Of a stretch of 64,000 nucleotides of DNA, positions 34,812 to 46,255 are shown in pieces. Within the stretch, counting starts at the first letter, position 1; every line of letters begins with the position of its first letter. The stretch lies in assembly GCA_025890175.1 (NCBI GenBank), contig JANPYM010000001.1, positions 3,574,971 to 3,638,970 on the forward strand. Reading direction: 5' to 3'. The notes under the pieces are model-generated. The model did no database searches, was not told where the DNA came from, and saw nothing but the letters and a program-made list of their open reading frames with translations. Position numbers and translations under genes: made by a program. The stretch is from Ciborinia camelliae (lineage: Eukaryota; Ascomycota; Leotiomycetes; Helotiales; Sclerotiniaceae).

Positions 34812-36673
34812 TATATATAGGAATTTTTCGTAGTGCAGCATAAAATCCTTTATCAATTCTTGGGAGCAGAAGGTTTCTATAATAATTCATGCTATGTCTC
34901 GATTTTAGATTTGAATACTATCAGCATGAAATTGACTATGCAATCATGAGACCATAAGATAGACTTCCTTCCTTCCTCAACCATATCCGAAATCCTACAT
35001 ACACCAAATTCTTCATCATGAGATTGATATTGGAATAGATATAATGGAGGAGAAAAAAAGAAAGAATTTCATGCCGGTCTTCTTTTCGAACACATCTTTG
35101 AATTTGAAGGAGTTAGTTACTAGTAGTTGATGGGTTCCATTCCAGGGGGGCATAGAATTCGAGGAATTTGAAAATTTGCTGGTTCTTTCAACTCTGGGTC
35201 CGAGTCCAAGGAAATCAGGGCAGGGCGATGATTCCATTACATTCCGTATGTAGCTCTTGGAATAAATGGAATACTTGATTGCCTGCTCCGGCCGTGGTGT
35301 GGGAGGATGAATGGGGGAAACCAAATTAGATTATGGAGGAAGACCATCAGATGTGTGATTTTGATGGGGATGATGAGATGGTTGGATGTTCCTAAGAAGT
35401 AGGTGAATAAATAGGCGGATGCTGGTGATATGATACGGTTTCTTGTCAGGAAGATTGGAGATGTTTTTATTGAAGGGGTTGAAGCACGATATGGGGAGAT
35501 TGGGTTTCAAGAGGGGTTATATATGTATATGAACATGTTCATATGCATACTTGTGGTACGATATCAATGATATCATTGTACGTCTTTGGAAAGTCTTCAA
35601 CTGAGATGATTATAATTGGACACAAAATTTGGGTTCGTGTCACGTAGCGCTTGAGTAGAGTAATTGCGGACTCGAGGTCTAACGGAGGACAGAGTGTGAC
35701 ACGAATACATGAGGTATTGATCTCAGCGGAGAGTAGCAGGTAGATACACCGTCGAATATCAGGATGTCAGTGACTGATTGAAATATAATGTAGGAGTAAA
35801 GTGGAGCCGATTCCTATTATCGTTTTATGGAACTTATACAGGACAATAGGCATATCTGCTAATTCCTGGGAACAATTGCTTATATAAAAAATCTAAATAC
35901 AATCCAGCTCAAGCTAATTAACAAAGGCTTATTTAGATTGCTAGAAACAAAAACTGACATTATACTGATCCGCTCGCTCTAGATTCTGAGTAGATACCGT
36001 GACATTATTGCAAACAAGACAAAGGAAATAATAAATACATTATATACATGCGTTCGTGTAGGTGTATATATGCTGTTGATATATTGGTATTGGTCCTCGT
36101 ATTTGGTATCCATAGGTAGTTATTACTCCCCTGTAACTGTCAATGAAATATTTGGTGCATTTTCTGGGGTAGGTAAGTAAGGGTATGTATGTAGGTATGT
36201 ATGATGCGGTATAGTATGGCATTCGGGTATTTAATCTTATTTCATCCTTGGTGAGAGAAGTGTCAGGTGACTGTGGTTGTGAATTTATGATCTTCGTCCT
36301 CGGGTATTTTTGAATGAGGGAGGAGGTGGTTGAGATTTGAGGTTGAGTTTGGTTGAGATGAGATCCACTGCATTTATATGCGTATCCTTTATCTTTCATG
36401 TTCTTTGAAATCGTGATATCCATTCCAACACCTCGATACTATTCCCATCATTATACTTCCAAGTCCCCCTAGCCCTGAAATCAATTCTTGACTCGTCGGT
36501 TGATCATACTGGCTGTATACGATAAGCCCCGTGATATGATTTTGGAATCAGCAAAGATTCGAGTTCATCCTTGCGTCTCTTCCTACCCCCTTAAGCGATT
36601 CCATATGTAAACCCTGATATTTTACATGTAACTTCTTCGTTGCTGTTGTTTTCTTATTTTATTGACGCGCGAA

Positions 36674-38211
36674 TCAAGGATGATAGTAAGTTTCATGTCG
36701 CACCTCATCCGCATCAGCCTTCCCATCCCTCATTTCCGTTTTCTTGAATAATTCCTGGAGTGGACTCAAAGGTAAAGGCCATTCAACTTCTTCCACCACC
36801 TCTACTTCCTCTCCCTCTCCCTCTTCATCCCCTTCTATCCTGTCATTATCTTCCAGTAATACTATTCGTGGTATATTCAACGTTCCAAGATCTATTTCTC
36901 CCCCTTCATTTTCTTCGCCCAGAGGTGAAATAGGCGAAACGGGACTCCCCTCGCTCTTCCACTTCCTCCTGGAACTCTTCCCAATCGGCGTCAAAAGCTC
37001 ACTTCCCACCGGTTCCATAGCTGGCAATTCCACCGGCGGGATGACCTCCTTTCCATGTAATTCCCGCATCTCCATGCTATCTCCGTGCAATTGCGCTTTT
37101 CCCCCAATCCCTAAATAGCCGTCCCCAAAACTATCATGACTACTCGTACTTGCCGGACTATGAAAGCCTCCAAATTTCTTGTAGAGTTCGATATTGGGCG
37201 TATCTCGTTGACGGAGAAGTTGTTGTTGCAGGAGGAATTCACGTTGTTGGTTGCGGCGGGTGAAGAAAATTACTACGAAGACGGTTGAAATGCCCAAGAG
37301 AGAACCAATTATAGGACCGATTATCCAGGTTTTATTTAAATGGGGTACTGAGGTAATTGAGACCAGGGCAGAGGTAGAGTTAGAGGTGCTGTTGCTGTTG
37401 ATCTCGGGGGTAATAGTTGGCGTGGGTGTCGAGGTGGGGATATGATTTGAGGTTGGGCTGGAGGATACCGAGCTGGTAGTGGTGGATAATGTTGAGGATA
37501 CTTTGAAGGCGGATATTGATGCTATTATTGAGAGTTAGTTTGATAATTTTCAATGCGAAGAACGGAACCTGGTGAGAGAAAAATATACACACCTTCAGAT
37601 AGCGCACTAAAATAAGCACTGGCCCAAGTAGCAGTACTTAAAATAGTAGTCCAATCCCCTGAATCACTCTTCAAACTCCCCGTCCAACTACTTCCAGGCG
37701 TCTCCGAATTCATCGATCCCGTCGTAGTCAAAGAACCCGTCTTTGTTGCCGTTGCTCTAGAAGTAGTCGAAATACCAGTTCCAACGATCCGCGAATATAA
37801 AGCTGTTAAATTGGATACCTGCAGAGCGTATTGCTGTACTTCTATTCCTCCAGGCGTATTAAGACATTTATTCAATTGGGATGAGATGAGTGGTGTTATT
37901 TCTTGCTGGTCGGTGTTGATATCTGGATTTTCGATTGAGTAGGTGAGCACGCAAGTTTGACAGTTTCCACAGTTGGTAATGAATGTTGAATTTCCTGCAC
38001 AGGAAGTTGCGGCATTGAAAGCCAATGCCTCAATCCTGCATGTTGCTTTTATTGATATTAGTTATCTTTACTCCAGTATGGTCTTGATCTTGGACGATGC
38101 ATAAGGCAATGAACAAAACTTACGACAGTCAGGGGAGCAATAGGAAGATGGGAAGACCACCATCGATTGTCTCGCTACCAGAGCCGCGGCAATGAATCGA
38201 GGAAGATGCAT
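36674..38211 (-). CDS. Type I membrane protein with Cys-rich N-terminus and Ser/Thr stalk
   Basis: Exons at 37,593-38,028 and 36,674-37,521 are firm (71-nt intron, phases close). The first exon is less sure: the best fit is 38,179-38,211, encoding MHLPRFIAAAL and giving the signal peptide MHLPRFIAAALALAFNA, for 438 residues in all. The extracellular part begins with a small Cys-rich segment (TSCAGN, TNCGNCQTC, QLNKC) of about 60 residues, then a Ser/Thr-rich stalk. One membrane helix follows, TWIIGPIIGSLLGISTVFVV, with basic residues after it (FFTRRNQQR), and a cytoplasmic tail of about 200 residues that is Pro/Ser-rich and acidic (DRIEGDEEGEGEEVEVVEEVEW). The architecture resembles fungal cell-wall sensors, but no WSC domain is present and I do not recognise the family. 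Confidence 0.7.
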
Positions 38212-40936
38212 TTCCTCTTCTCTCCAATATCAAAACCCAAAAGCTAAATCAAGGGACGAAAACCAAAATCAAAACGTTACACGCCCAATGTCTTACAGTA
38301 CACTCTGTCTTGAAGATGCATCTTAGTTGCTGGTTGAGGCTTGAAAATATGGTTCACTCGTAGTAAAAAGGTGACAAGTGAGAAAGGTTTGTGGAGTTTA
38401 AGGAAACCAAGATTCAGATGGAAGAACTACCACCAGCCTCAATTTCCAAGGTCCATCATGCATTATTAAATCAGACGAGGTGTGTGTTGTGCATTTCCCT
38501 TTCGACAAGCCGGCATGAGGATAGGCATCCAGCCTTTGAATATGTATGTCCTGGGGGTTTCGAGGTGTACGTACTAGGGATCCCCGAAACGATCGCAAAT
38601 GATGCTCGAAGAGTGACAGGAACAGTAAAGGGTAATATGCTTGATTGTTATTCAGACAGGGAATCTTGCCCGAAGTTCTGGATAAACATGGGGATTCATT
38701 TAACAAGTTCTCAATATGGTCAACTCCTATTCCTCCTGGTCAGTGAACCTTTCAAAGGCAGTAAAATACCGGAAATTGGTAAGTCACACAAAGATGTTGT
38801 ATGTAGACTGTTGAAACCCTCTACATAATCATCCTAATTATCCCACGTTTTCCATGTATTTTCCGGGAGCTAGACCACTAGTTCGCCGGCCCGCAGGACT
38901 AGAAACCAGATAAGTATGGTGCATACCTCATAGATATGTTATCCATACGAGGCCCCAGTCTATTGGGGTTTTCTGGTTGGGCGACGGCAACCCCCCTGTC
39001 TAACTTGTCAAAAATGCATGATCAATACCGGGGGCATCAAACAATACTAGTCCGCCTCCAGAGTCCAGGTCCTACCACCCCCAAAACTAGCTTATTGAGG
39101 CTTGAATGAACAACATCTTTTCAGCTTTCCATCTCGAAGCCACGGGGTGCACTGTGGCAATAGAAAATGACACTCCAGGTACGAAAAGTTAGAAGCAGAA
39201 GAGAAGGATCGTATGCGGTCCAATGACATGCGAATAATTGTTATCACGCGACGGAGAATTCTTTGGGGAGATGTTAGAAGTAGGTTAGGGCTCGGAGAAA
39301 TTGTTTGGAAGAAGAATGGTTTCGGCATCAGCGTTGAGGTCTGCATGGGAGTTTGGAGCTCAAACCACATGGATTGCATGGATTATTTCTTGTGTAACTT
39401 ATCCCGGGCACTTGCAACTGCGCTGCATAAATATTTTGATATTTCCAGAGAAAAAGTAAAGTAAATTGTAACTTTACGAGTTTAATCGCATTATATCGGG
39501 CCAATCGTTCGTTCATCTAATCGAAATCTGGATCATATTAATTTAATGAAGGGGAGGGGATATGTAAGATTGTGCAACATTGGGCTTTTGCATGATTCCA
39601 TTGTCTTTTAAGGTTAGCTATGTCGATATTCCAGATATATTCGAAAGTATCGAAAAGTTATAATAAAAAAGCCAAGTAAAATTCTGACGAATCATGATAG
39701 AAATTTACCCGATCCGTCCAATTTTTGTTTTTCTACTCAAGATCCTTCCATTAGGAATAATCCGATATATCTTCAGTATAATGTCCTCTGCATTTTCGAA
39801 TATCTTCCTTCTCTATGCAGTGATCCAATCTAATCCCATAAAATAACATAACACTGCATGATAACTACCTAGAAATATTGAGACCATGCCAGTATCCAGA
39901 TCAGATGAAAGAAGTAGACCCAGAACACCTTTTCAAAAATGTACTGATACCTGCCACTCATTCTACCACTACTAACTACTACAGTACTTACATCCATATA
40001 ATTCCATAGGAATACTATATGATATGATATGATATGTAAATCCTACCCTACCTATACTCACATGAGGTTACAATCCGTAGACCAAGGGAAGTTACTCCTA
40101 CAGGCTGCAGCGTTCTCCTGTCGCTGATTCGTCAGAGCATTGCAGAGCATTGCAGATATGTAATGCTACCTACTTACCTGGGTAGCTGAATCAATCAACT
40201 CGACCATTTTGAGCGAAGAAAAGCAAAGTGTTTATACCGCGCTTGAGCTTCTACGCTGTAGATAGTTGTACCTATCTTACAACGTCGACAACAATTGGAT
40301 TCATTACAGCTTATGCGATGCCCTGATTATTATCATGAGCTCCTTAATTGCAATGGTGATAGCCAAGAAGCAGCGCTTGATATCTCCTTCGTTCGATATA
40401 TTTTAGCCCGGGCAGTAAGTTTCTAAAGATATTCTTCGTGTATTATCTCCTCGTCACTCTTTAAATTTCCCGATATAAGTATTGTTGTTATAAAGTATTC
40501 CTATGTAAAATAGCTCGATAGTCACTACAATAATACAATATATTCAACAAGTATTAGGCAGCGACTACAATAATGCCGATGGTTGTACTAGGTTGCAGTT
40601 TTTTTCGGCCCTTTGTACGTTAATTTTCTTTCTTGATTTTTGTACTATTTCGATATGCTCCATCCTTATCCTTTCATACATCTTCAAATTCTCGAGCAAT
40701 TAAGTGGTGAGATGAGATTGTAGATAAAACTATATGTCTACTAATAGGTATTGTATATATTGGTACGCGATGACCGAAATGAATCGCACATAAAAAGCAC
40801 ACCTTTTAAAACTATATATCAAATCGAGGCATTTAAGTCTGAAAACCCGTTTGATTGTTACATCTGACATGAGAAACCTAAGCCTGAAAGACCAGTTTAT
40901 TACCAAATTCCAGATGGAGAGTAACTAAATGAAAAG
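38212..40936. other. Long spacer, no gene seen
   Basis: About 2.7 kb. A 145-codon frame on the plus strand at 38,391-38,828 is overlapped by another on the minus strand. Lengths are near what chance gives in 64 kb at this composition, and neither resembles a known protein. A second copy of a dispersed repeat lies at 40,481-40,549. TATGATATGATATG repeats occur at 40,017-40,036. Confidence 0.55.
40481..40549. repeat. Dispersed short repeat, copy B
   Basis: This sequence matches 34,741-34,811. The core at 40,511-40,549 differs from copy A only by two transition-type changes, and a partly shared left flank begins ATTGTTGTTATAAA. A GACTACAATAATGCC echo follows at 40,562. No coding capacity. Confidence 0.7.
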
Positions 40937-42693
40937 CTACAACGAGTACACAAACTCGTGATTTTCCTTATCCGTCAGATCGAGAAACTCCTGCTTATCT
41001 AGCTTTCTGTATCCGGGTGCGGCTCTAATGGCTTCATTTTTCTTGTTCATCCTATTGTAGTACCATGCAATGAAAGCCACATCGATGGCACAGAGTCCAT
41101 AACAGACGATAATTGTTATTTCTGCGGGCGTATATCGCGGGGCATCTTCTGGTCTAAATACTTGAGGACCGATTATGTTCCCTGCGCAATAGGCAACCAA
41201 ATACAAGGCTGCCACTGTCGTTTTTTTGGTGTAACCTGCGATGTTACTCGATATCATGGAGAGGAGTGCAACAAATGGTGTTGGTGAAGTCTGCGTTAGG
41301 TAGTAGCCTGCTAGACGACCACTGTTGTTCGATAAGGGTAGGGCAACTATGAGGATCATGCCAAGCATGGCAATTAAAAGACCAGATATTGAGATCAGGA
41401 GTCTGTGGCCGTATTTATCTCCAAGATAACCACAAATTATAAGTGCTACGACTTCGATAGCACCACCAGGGGTCCCGTAAAGAAGTGATTCATCAGGAGT
41501 GTACCCAAATGAGACTATAAGCTGGGAAAAGAAGTTTGAGATGCCGCCTAAGGATTATTAGTTGACTGTAATCGGATGTAATATTAAAATTCTCCTCACC
41601 ATTAGGAATATCTGCAACCAATGCATAAAAGACGAACGCCCAAGTTACAGGATCAGTCAGAGCTTCTTTCAACTGGTACATTTTGAAATGTTTATTGCCC
41701 ACTCCTTGTTGATTCCTTCTGATACGTTCGATAGCCATAAGTCTCTCTTGTGGATTGAGGAACTTTGCATTCAATTGATTGTCGGGCATGAAATAGAGGA
41801 ATATGCACCCAATAGACATCGTCAATAGACCAATGGCCAAGAATACAATCTTCCACGAGGCAATAGCAGCTCCGTGTTTCTTGACACTAACTGAGATACC
41901 GTAGGCGACGAGACCACCGAATACTTGAGCAAACCCATTGAAACTAAACCATATCCCAGTTCTTAAGCCCTGTTCTTCTTTCGTGTACCATTGAGATGTA
42001 AAAAGGGTAAATCCAGGAGTGACTGCGGCCTCGAATAGCCCAAGGAAGAAGCGCACAGCCACGGCACCGGCAAAATTGCTTGTCGCAGCCATGCAACACA
42101 ATGTAGCACCCCAAGCGATGATGTTGAACGAAGACCATTTAGCAAGTGGCAATCTTTGTAAAAGACGATTGGTAGGATACTCCCAGACCAAATAACCAAT
42201 GTAGAACATGGATCTATACAATGAACTTTATCAGCAAAGGATGATTCTCCAGGCGGGACTCGGAAACTTTACCCTAGCCATTGATAGTTGTCACCCTTAA
42301 GATTGAGTGAGGTTTTCATCCCCATAATACTAGCATAGGAAATTGTTGTTTTATCGAGATAGTTGAGCCCATATACGACACAGAGCATCTGTGGAAATAA
42401 TGAGTACGATCATATGGTTTTGAATAACGAAAACAGAAACATACGGGCATCAAATTCCAATCAATTTTTCTCAACAACTTCTTTTCCATTTCTGGAGTCA
42501 TGACAATGACTTCATCATCGTGACCATCAAAGGCCTTTAGTGCCTCATCGCCATCATTTGGATCGGCATGTTTGAACATAGGATCTTGTGATTCCCCTTC
42601 ACCTAATGTAACATTGCGTTCCAAGTCTTCCGTCTTCTTTTTGATATCATCAGAGTCCATGGATTGAGGTTTTTCATTGATTGGGTCCACCAT
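40937..42693 (-). CDS. MFS transporter, allantoate permease (DAL5) type
   Basis: Four exons on the minus strand, 42,445-42,693, 42,273-42,388, 41,600-42,213 and 40,937-41,547, give 529 residues; all phases close. A long charged cytosolic N-terminus (to about 80) contains MTPEMEKKLLRKIDWNLMP, after which helix 1 opens with LCVVYGLNYLDKTTISYASIMG. The next conserved blocks are WLGSMFYIGYLVWEYPTNRL, LGLFEAAVTPGF, WYTKEEQGLRTGIWFSFNG and the second half SNIAGYTKKTTVAALYLVAYCAGNIIGPQ. These are hallmarks of the anion:cation symporter branch that includes yeast allantoate, nicotinate, biotin and pantothenate carriers. About 12 membrane helices are expected, in the plasma membrane. The exact solute cannot be predicted; many fungal members of this branch are encoded near catabolic genes. 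Confidence 0.93.
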
Positions 42694-43835
42694 ATTGTAA
42701 GTAATATGACAAACACACCCAGACTTTGATTGTTCCCTGATGTCACGGACCAAATGGGCAAACGTAAGATATGTATTGACCAGGAAGAAGATGCGAGTGA
42801 GGGATGTAGTGCGTAAAGTAGAAAGTACCGCAATAATTTATTTGCTCAGTGAAGAAGAAATGAAGTTATCACAAACACCTTAACTGATGGCATTGTAGGC
42901 GGTACAAGTACAAGTACAAGTACTGAACTGAATGTATTACCTACCTAGGTATTGTATAGTAGCCCCCGCGTGTATTCACTTTGTGCTATCTAAAAATCAT
43001 ACCTGCCCCGCAAAGCTGACCATTGATGTACGCGTTATCATCCCTCTCTCCCTGATCCCCCATTCATGTTTGGACAATGGAGATACCGTTGGATAATGTG
43101 TGGGATCATTTCTTATCAGTATCCTCCCTTTCCTTGCTCACTTGAGAGGGGGGTATGAGATATGAGTGAGGGGAAAACACCGTCCTCAAGATGATTGGAG
43201 AGAAGAGAAAAGCAGGAAAATGATACTTGAATGGGAAAATGATTATGTGTGGTAACATTTGAAGGTTATGTATGTATGTATGAAAAGATGAAAAAGGAAG
43301 GTTGTTACTCTTATTACCCTCTGTAGGTATGGATGTACGTACTTCGAATACAACAATCCCATCTTCAACCGATTACCATCTACCATCTACCACCTACCAC
43401 TCTAAAGCTTAGGTAAGCTTGGATTACCTACAGATAGGTAGATAAGGGTCAAGTAGGTATGCTATCGATAAGAAGCACGTGATATGATTGCGCCACTCTT
43501 CAATCTTCATCCTTTCCCTTTTCCTTTTCGCAAACATCTCCATCACTTACTACTTCACTTCTACTAAAGTCGACATCAATCAATCAACAACACCAGAAAT
43601 ACATGATGAATACATGTGACGAATAATCCTCTCTATTGTCATTGCTAATGGCTAATGATAAACTAAATCTTTGTCAATCGCATAAAGTTAACTCAGCATG
43701 ACAGTCAGCTTGCTTTCATTTCATCCATCATTTGCCAAAAAATGAATGTTTGCTATCAACGTGACTATTTTGTGAGTGCTAACCGTGGGCTATGGAAGCT
43801 GTTCGGCTTCTATAAAGTACGACGAGAGGGTGCCC
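42694..43835. other. Divergent promoter region, no gene seen
   Basis: About 1.1 kb between the allantoate-permease-type transporter and the unknown 218-aa gene. It carries microsatellite-like GTACAAGTACAAGTACAAGTA at 42,902-42,923, TATGTATGTATGTATG near 43,268, and ACCATCTACC/ACCTACC units near 43,376-43,400. A GCACGTGATATG word occurs at 43,474. Confidence 0.5.
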
Positions 43836-44492
43836 ATGAAATTCAGTGTTCAGCAGGATCCTTGGCAGAATTTCATGATGGCTTCAAACACAAGTGCAAA
43901 AACGGACACGATTTTCCACCTCTTGTTGAAATGCTACAACGCCGATGACCAACCATTAAACTTCTACTACATGGGCCCATTTCATACCAGCGAAGCGGTT
44001 TTTCAGCACCTCCAATCCTATTTGGGAGATGGACTAACGGACGACGATCTAACGAACCTTGTCGTCTTTGAACTGATGACTACAAAAACGACAGCAAATG
44101 ATAAATTGCAAGTTACTCTGGAAAAAGAGAAGAATGGCGTGGTAGCGGAGAATTTGGAGAATTCACCGGATTCTGCTAGGTTTGTCTTGATACTCAGAAA
44201 ATATTCAAGTCGGGAATTCACTTTCGAGGTATCAATCTGCGGAACACATGAAGACCTTCAGTCCGCCAATCAAGGGATACTGTCACTTCTTTCAGAAAAG
44301 CTACTCTCAGGTATTAAACCAGGAATACAAGCAAAATTGCTCATCAGAGATGACAGTACTCTTGCATTCGTATGCCAAGACTTCTCGAATGGAATCGTAT
44401 GGCACGCTTCAGTGTTCACCGGATTCGGAGGCCATACGGTGCCGCTGGGAGATATTAACGAGGACACTATCAATGCATTTCTCTCTGGCTAG
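43836..44492 (+). CDS. Protein of unknown function, 218 aa
   Basis: An intronless frame of 218 residues from the ATG at 43,836 (MKFSVQQDPWQNFMM). The frame stays open further upstream to about 43,776, but only from a GTG. Its length is clearly above chance. The composition is that of a soluble folded protein, with mixed charged and hydrophobic residues, no signal peptide, no membrane helix and few low-complexity stretches. Visible segments include HLLLKCYNADDQPLNFYYMG, a helix-like DLTNLVVFELMTTK, and the ending WHASVFTGFGGHTVPLGDIN. I do not recognise a family. It is divergent to the allantoate-permease-type transporter and upstream of the DHA2 transporter. Confidence 0.6.
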   Translation: MKFSVQQDPWQNFMMASNTSAKTDTIFHLLLKCYNADDQPLNFYYMGPFHTSEAVFQHLQSYLGDGLTDDDLTNLVVFELMTTKTTANDKLQVTLEKEKNGVVAENLENSPDSARFVLILRKYSSREFTFEVSICGTHEDLQSANQGILSLLSEKLLSGIKPGIQAKLLIRDDSTLAFVCQDFSNGIVWHASVFTGFGGHTVPLGDINEDTINAFLSG

Positions 44493-46255
44493 TCAGGTTT
44501 CTCGATCGCTTTTGTCGCTGGATGAGGAATTTTTCTATCCACAACTGGCGCTTTGGGAGGGCAGATTTGTAGTCGCGTTATTGCAAGAAGAAAACAATAG
44601 ACGTGTCCATTAACTTCTATATGAGAGGAGATGCAAGACTTCGAAAGTATCCTAAAATCCGGTTACTTGACATTGAGATGATACTACCTATACTTCCAAA
44701 GATAAAAAGTTGAAGCCAGAAGGGAGCCAGAAGGGAGCCAGCTGATCATTATAAGGACATGTCGTTTCGGGCAGTGCTGACGTGATCATTAGATTATACT
44801 ACTGTGTACGTATAGTTCAGTATTTTTCCAGCGCCAATGTCACAATCCAATTACATGGTAGCAATAGCCGGCTTACTCATGGAATTCGGCATGAAGAGTC
44901 CAATATCACAGTCAGGCTCTGGAATTTTTGGGATAAACTTTTCATGTTATCGGTTTTCAATAAATGAGTCCTTCAAGTGGAGATTCGTAGCTGTCTGCTG
45001 TTTTCACGCATTCTTCTATATGCCTAGATACAGTAATTTCAAAGCCTTTGATTCCATTTTCTCCATTCGCCATGTTCCAGAACAACATTCAGTTCCCTAC
45101 ATCCCCTCTCCTTTTTTCCTCTTCGTGTCAATATCTCCGTCCCTATGCTTTGAGAACGAGCCGCAGAATTCTCATCTACACAGTCAGCTTTCTAAAGTCA
45201 TATCATATGTCACATGTGGAATGATACTGACTGGTATGGTGATATCAATAAAACTCGCCTACGTCGAAGCCTGAGCTACTATAAGCAAACCTATTAAACG
45301 GCTTTAATATGTATTATCAGTCAGAGCTACTGAAAAGATGGAGAAAAAAGATATCATTTGTTTACATGGTAGTAGCACTCTAGTGAGTTAGTTTAATGGA
45401 AATCTGTTGTCAAAATTAGCCCTACTCGGCTTCAGCCAGATTACCTCTAGTGATGGACATTATATATCGTAACTGTACGAATAGAGTAGAATCCTCTATC
45501 TGGTACGCATTACGCTTACAGATTACTGTTGGTTGGCAAACAGTAAATACGCCACGTCTTTTGTTCCCGCTTCTACCTAATGATTCCTTTCGTTGGTTAT
45601 TTTTTGAATTCGTCCGCCGAAAATCCCGCATTTCGGATATAGAGCAAAATCCGATTTAGACATATTTCCACTGGTGGCTTTTGTCCCCGAAATCCGCTAT
45701 CACTCACCGGCCTAACAATTCACCCGCACGGCATATTCCCAGTCTATTAATTCCGATCAATTGGATTGATTAATAATCATATTTAACTTTTTCCACTATG
45801 CTTCGTCTAGCTCGCCAGTCATGCATCACTTGTAGAGTAAGCACTATGACATGGCTATCACTAACTTCCTTGTTTCACTGGCTCAATATCAAAGTTATTA
45901 TGGAGAGAGGAATGTTCATCGTGCATTTCTATCAAGTGAGAAATAAAAATAAGAGACATAATGACATGGACGATAAGGCTTCTAGGGCTAATCTCACGGC
46001 TTATCAATGACTACCAAGTGTGTTTTTTTTTGTCCGACCCTTCTATACAGGATAAACAAGCATACTTTTTGGCTTCCTGGAGACTCTATATATTACGTGA
46101 CTGGCCCCATCGCGAATTTCACTTGTTGCAAGGCAGTGACTTTCAACAGAGTTTCATTGGATTCTCTCGACTTTCAAACTAAGAGGTACATCTTCTTCAT
46201 ATTACTCTGAATTCTCATGAAGTATTGGGCCAATAAACTCAAATAGATACTCACA
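44493..46255. other. Spacer with a possible zinc-cluster N-terminus fragment
   Basis: About 1.8 kb. A 145-codon frame at 44,837-45,274 has no family features. At 45,798 an ATG opens MLRLARQSCITCR followed directly by GTAAGC, which is what the first exon of a Zn2Cys6 regulator often looks like. I could not find a second exon carrying the remaining four cysteines before the next gene. See the separate entry. Confidence 0.5.
45798..46010 (+). pseudogene. Possible remnant of a Zn2Cys6 regulator first exon
   Basis: The frame begins MLRLARQSCITCR; CxxCR after a short basic leader is how many fungal zinc-cluster proteins start. It meets a good splice donor (GTAAGC) immediately, where introns in this family often lie. 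The downstream sequence offers no exon with KxxCD and the second Cys triplet, and reading through the donor gives a 70-residue product without further motif. So this is either a broken regulator next to the DHA2 transporter or a chance match. I favour neither strongly. Confidence 0.2.

Larger units (their letters stand above)
34062..36673. other. Long spacer, no gene seen
   Basis: About 2.6 kb between the Zn2Cys6 gene and the minus-strand membrane-protein gene. Short frames at 34,151-34,411, 35,016-35,324 and 36,040-36,423 have no protein-like character and are of chance length. The region contains the GA run and one copy of a dispersed repeat, listed separately. Confidence 0.6.

Noticed and set aside
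36040..36423. 127-codon minus frame rich in Ile, Thr and Tyr
   Set aside because: Composition follows local TATGTATG-type repeats; no domain or neighbour support.
38391..38828. 145-codon plus frame
   Set aside because: About one frame of this length is expected by chance in 64 kb at this base content; overlapped by an equally open minus frame; no family resemblance.
44837..45274. 145-codon plus frame with hydrophobic stretches
   Set aside because: Chance length, irregular composition and no recognisable segment; not enough to call a gene.
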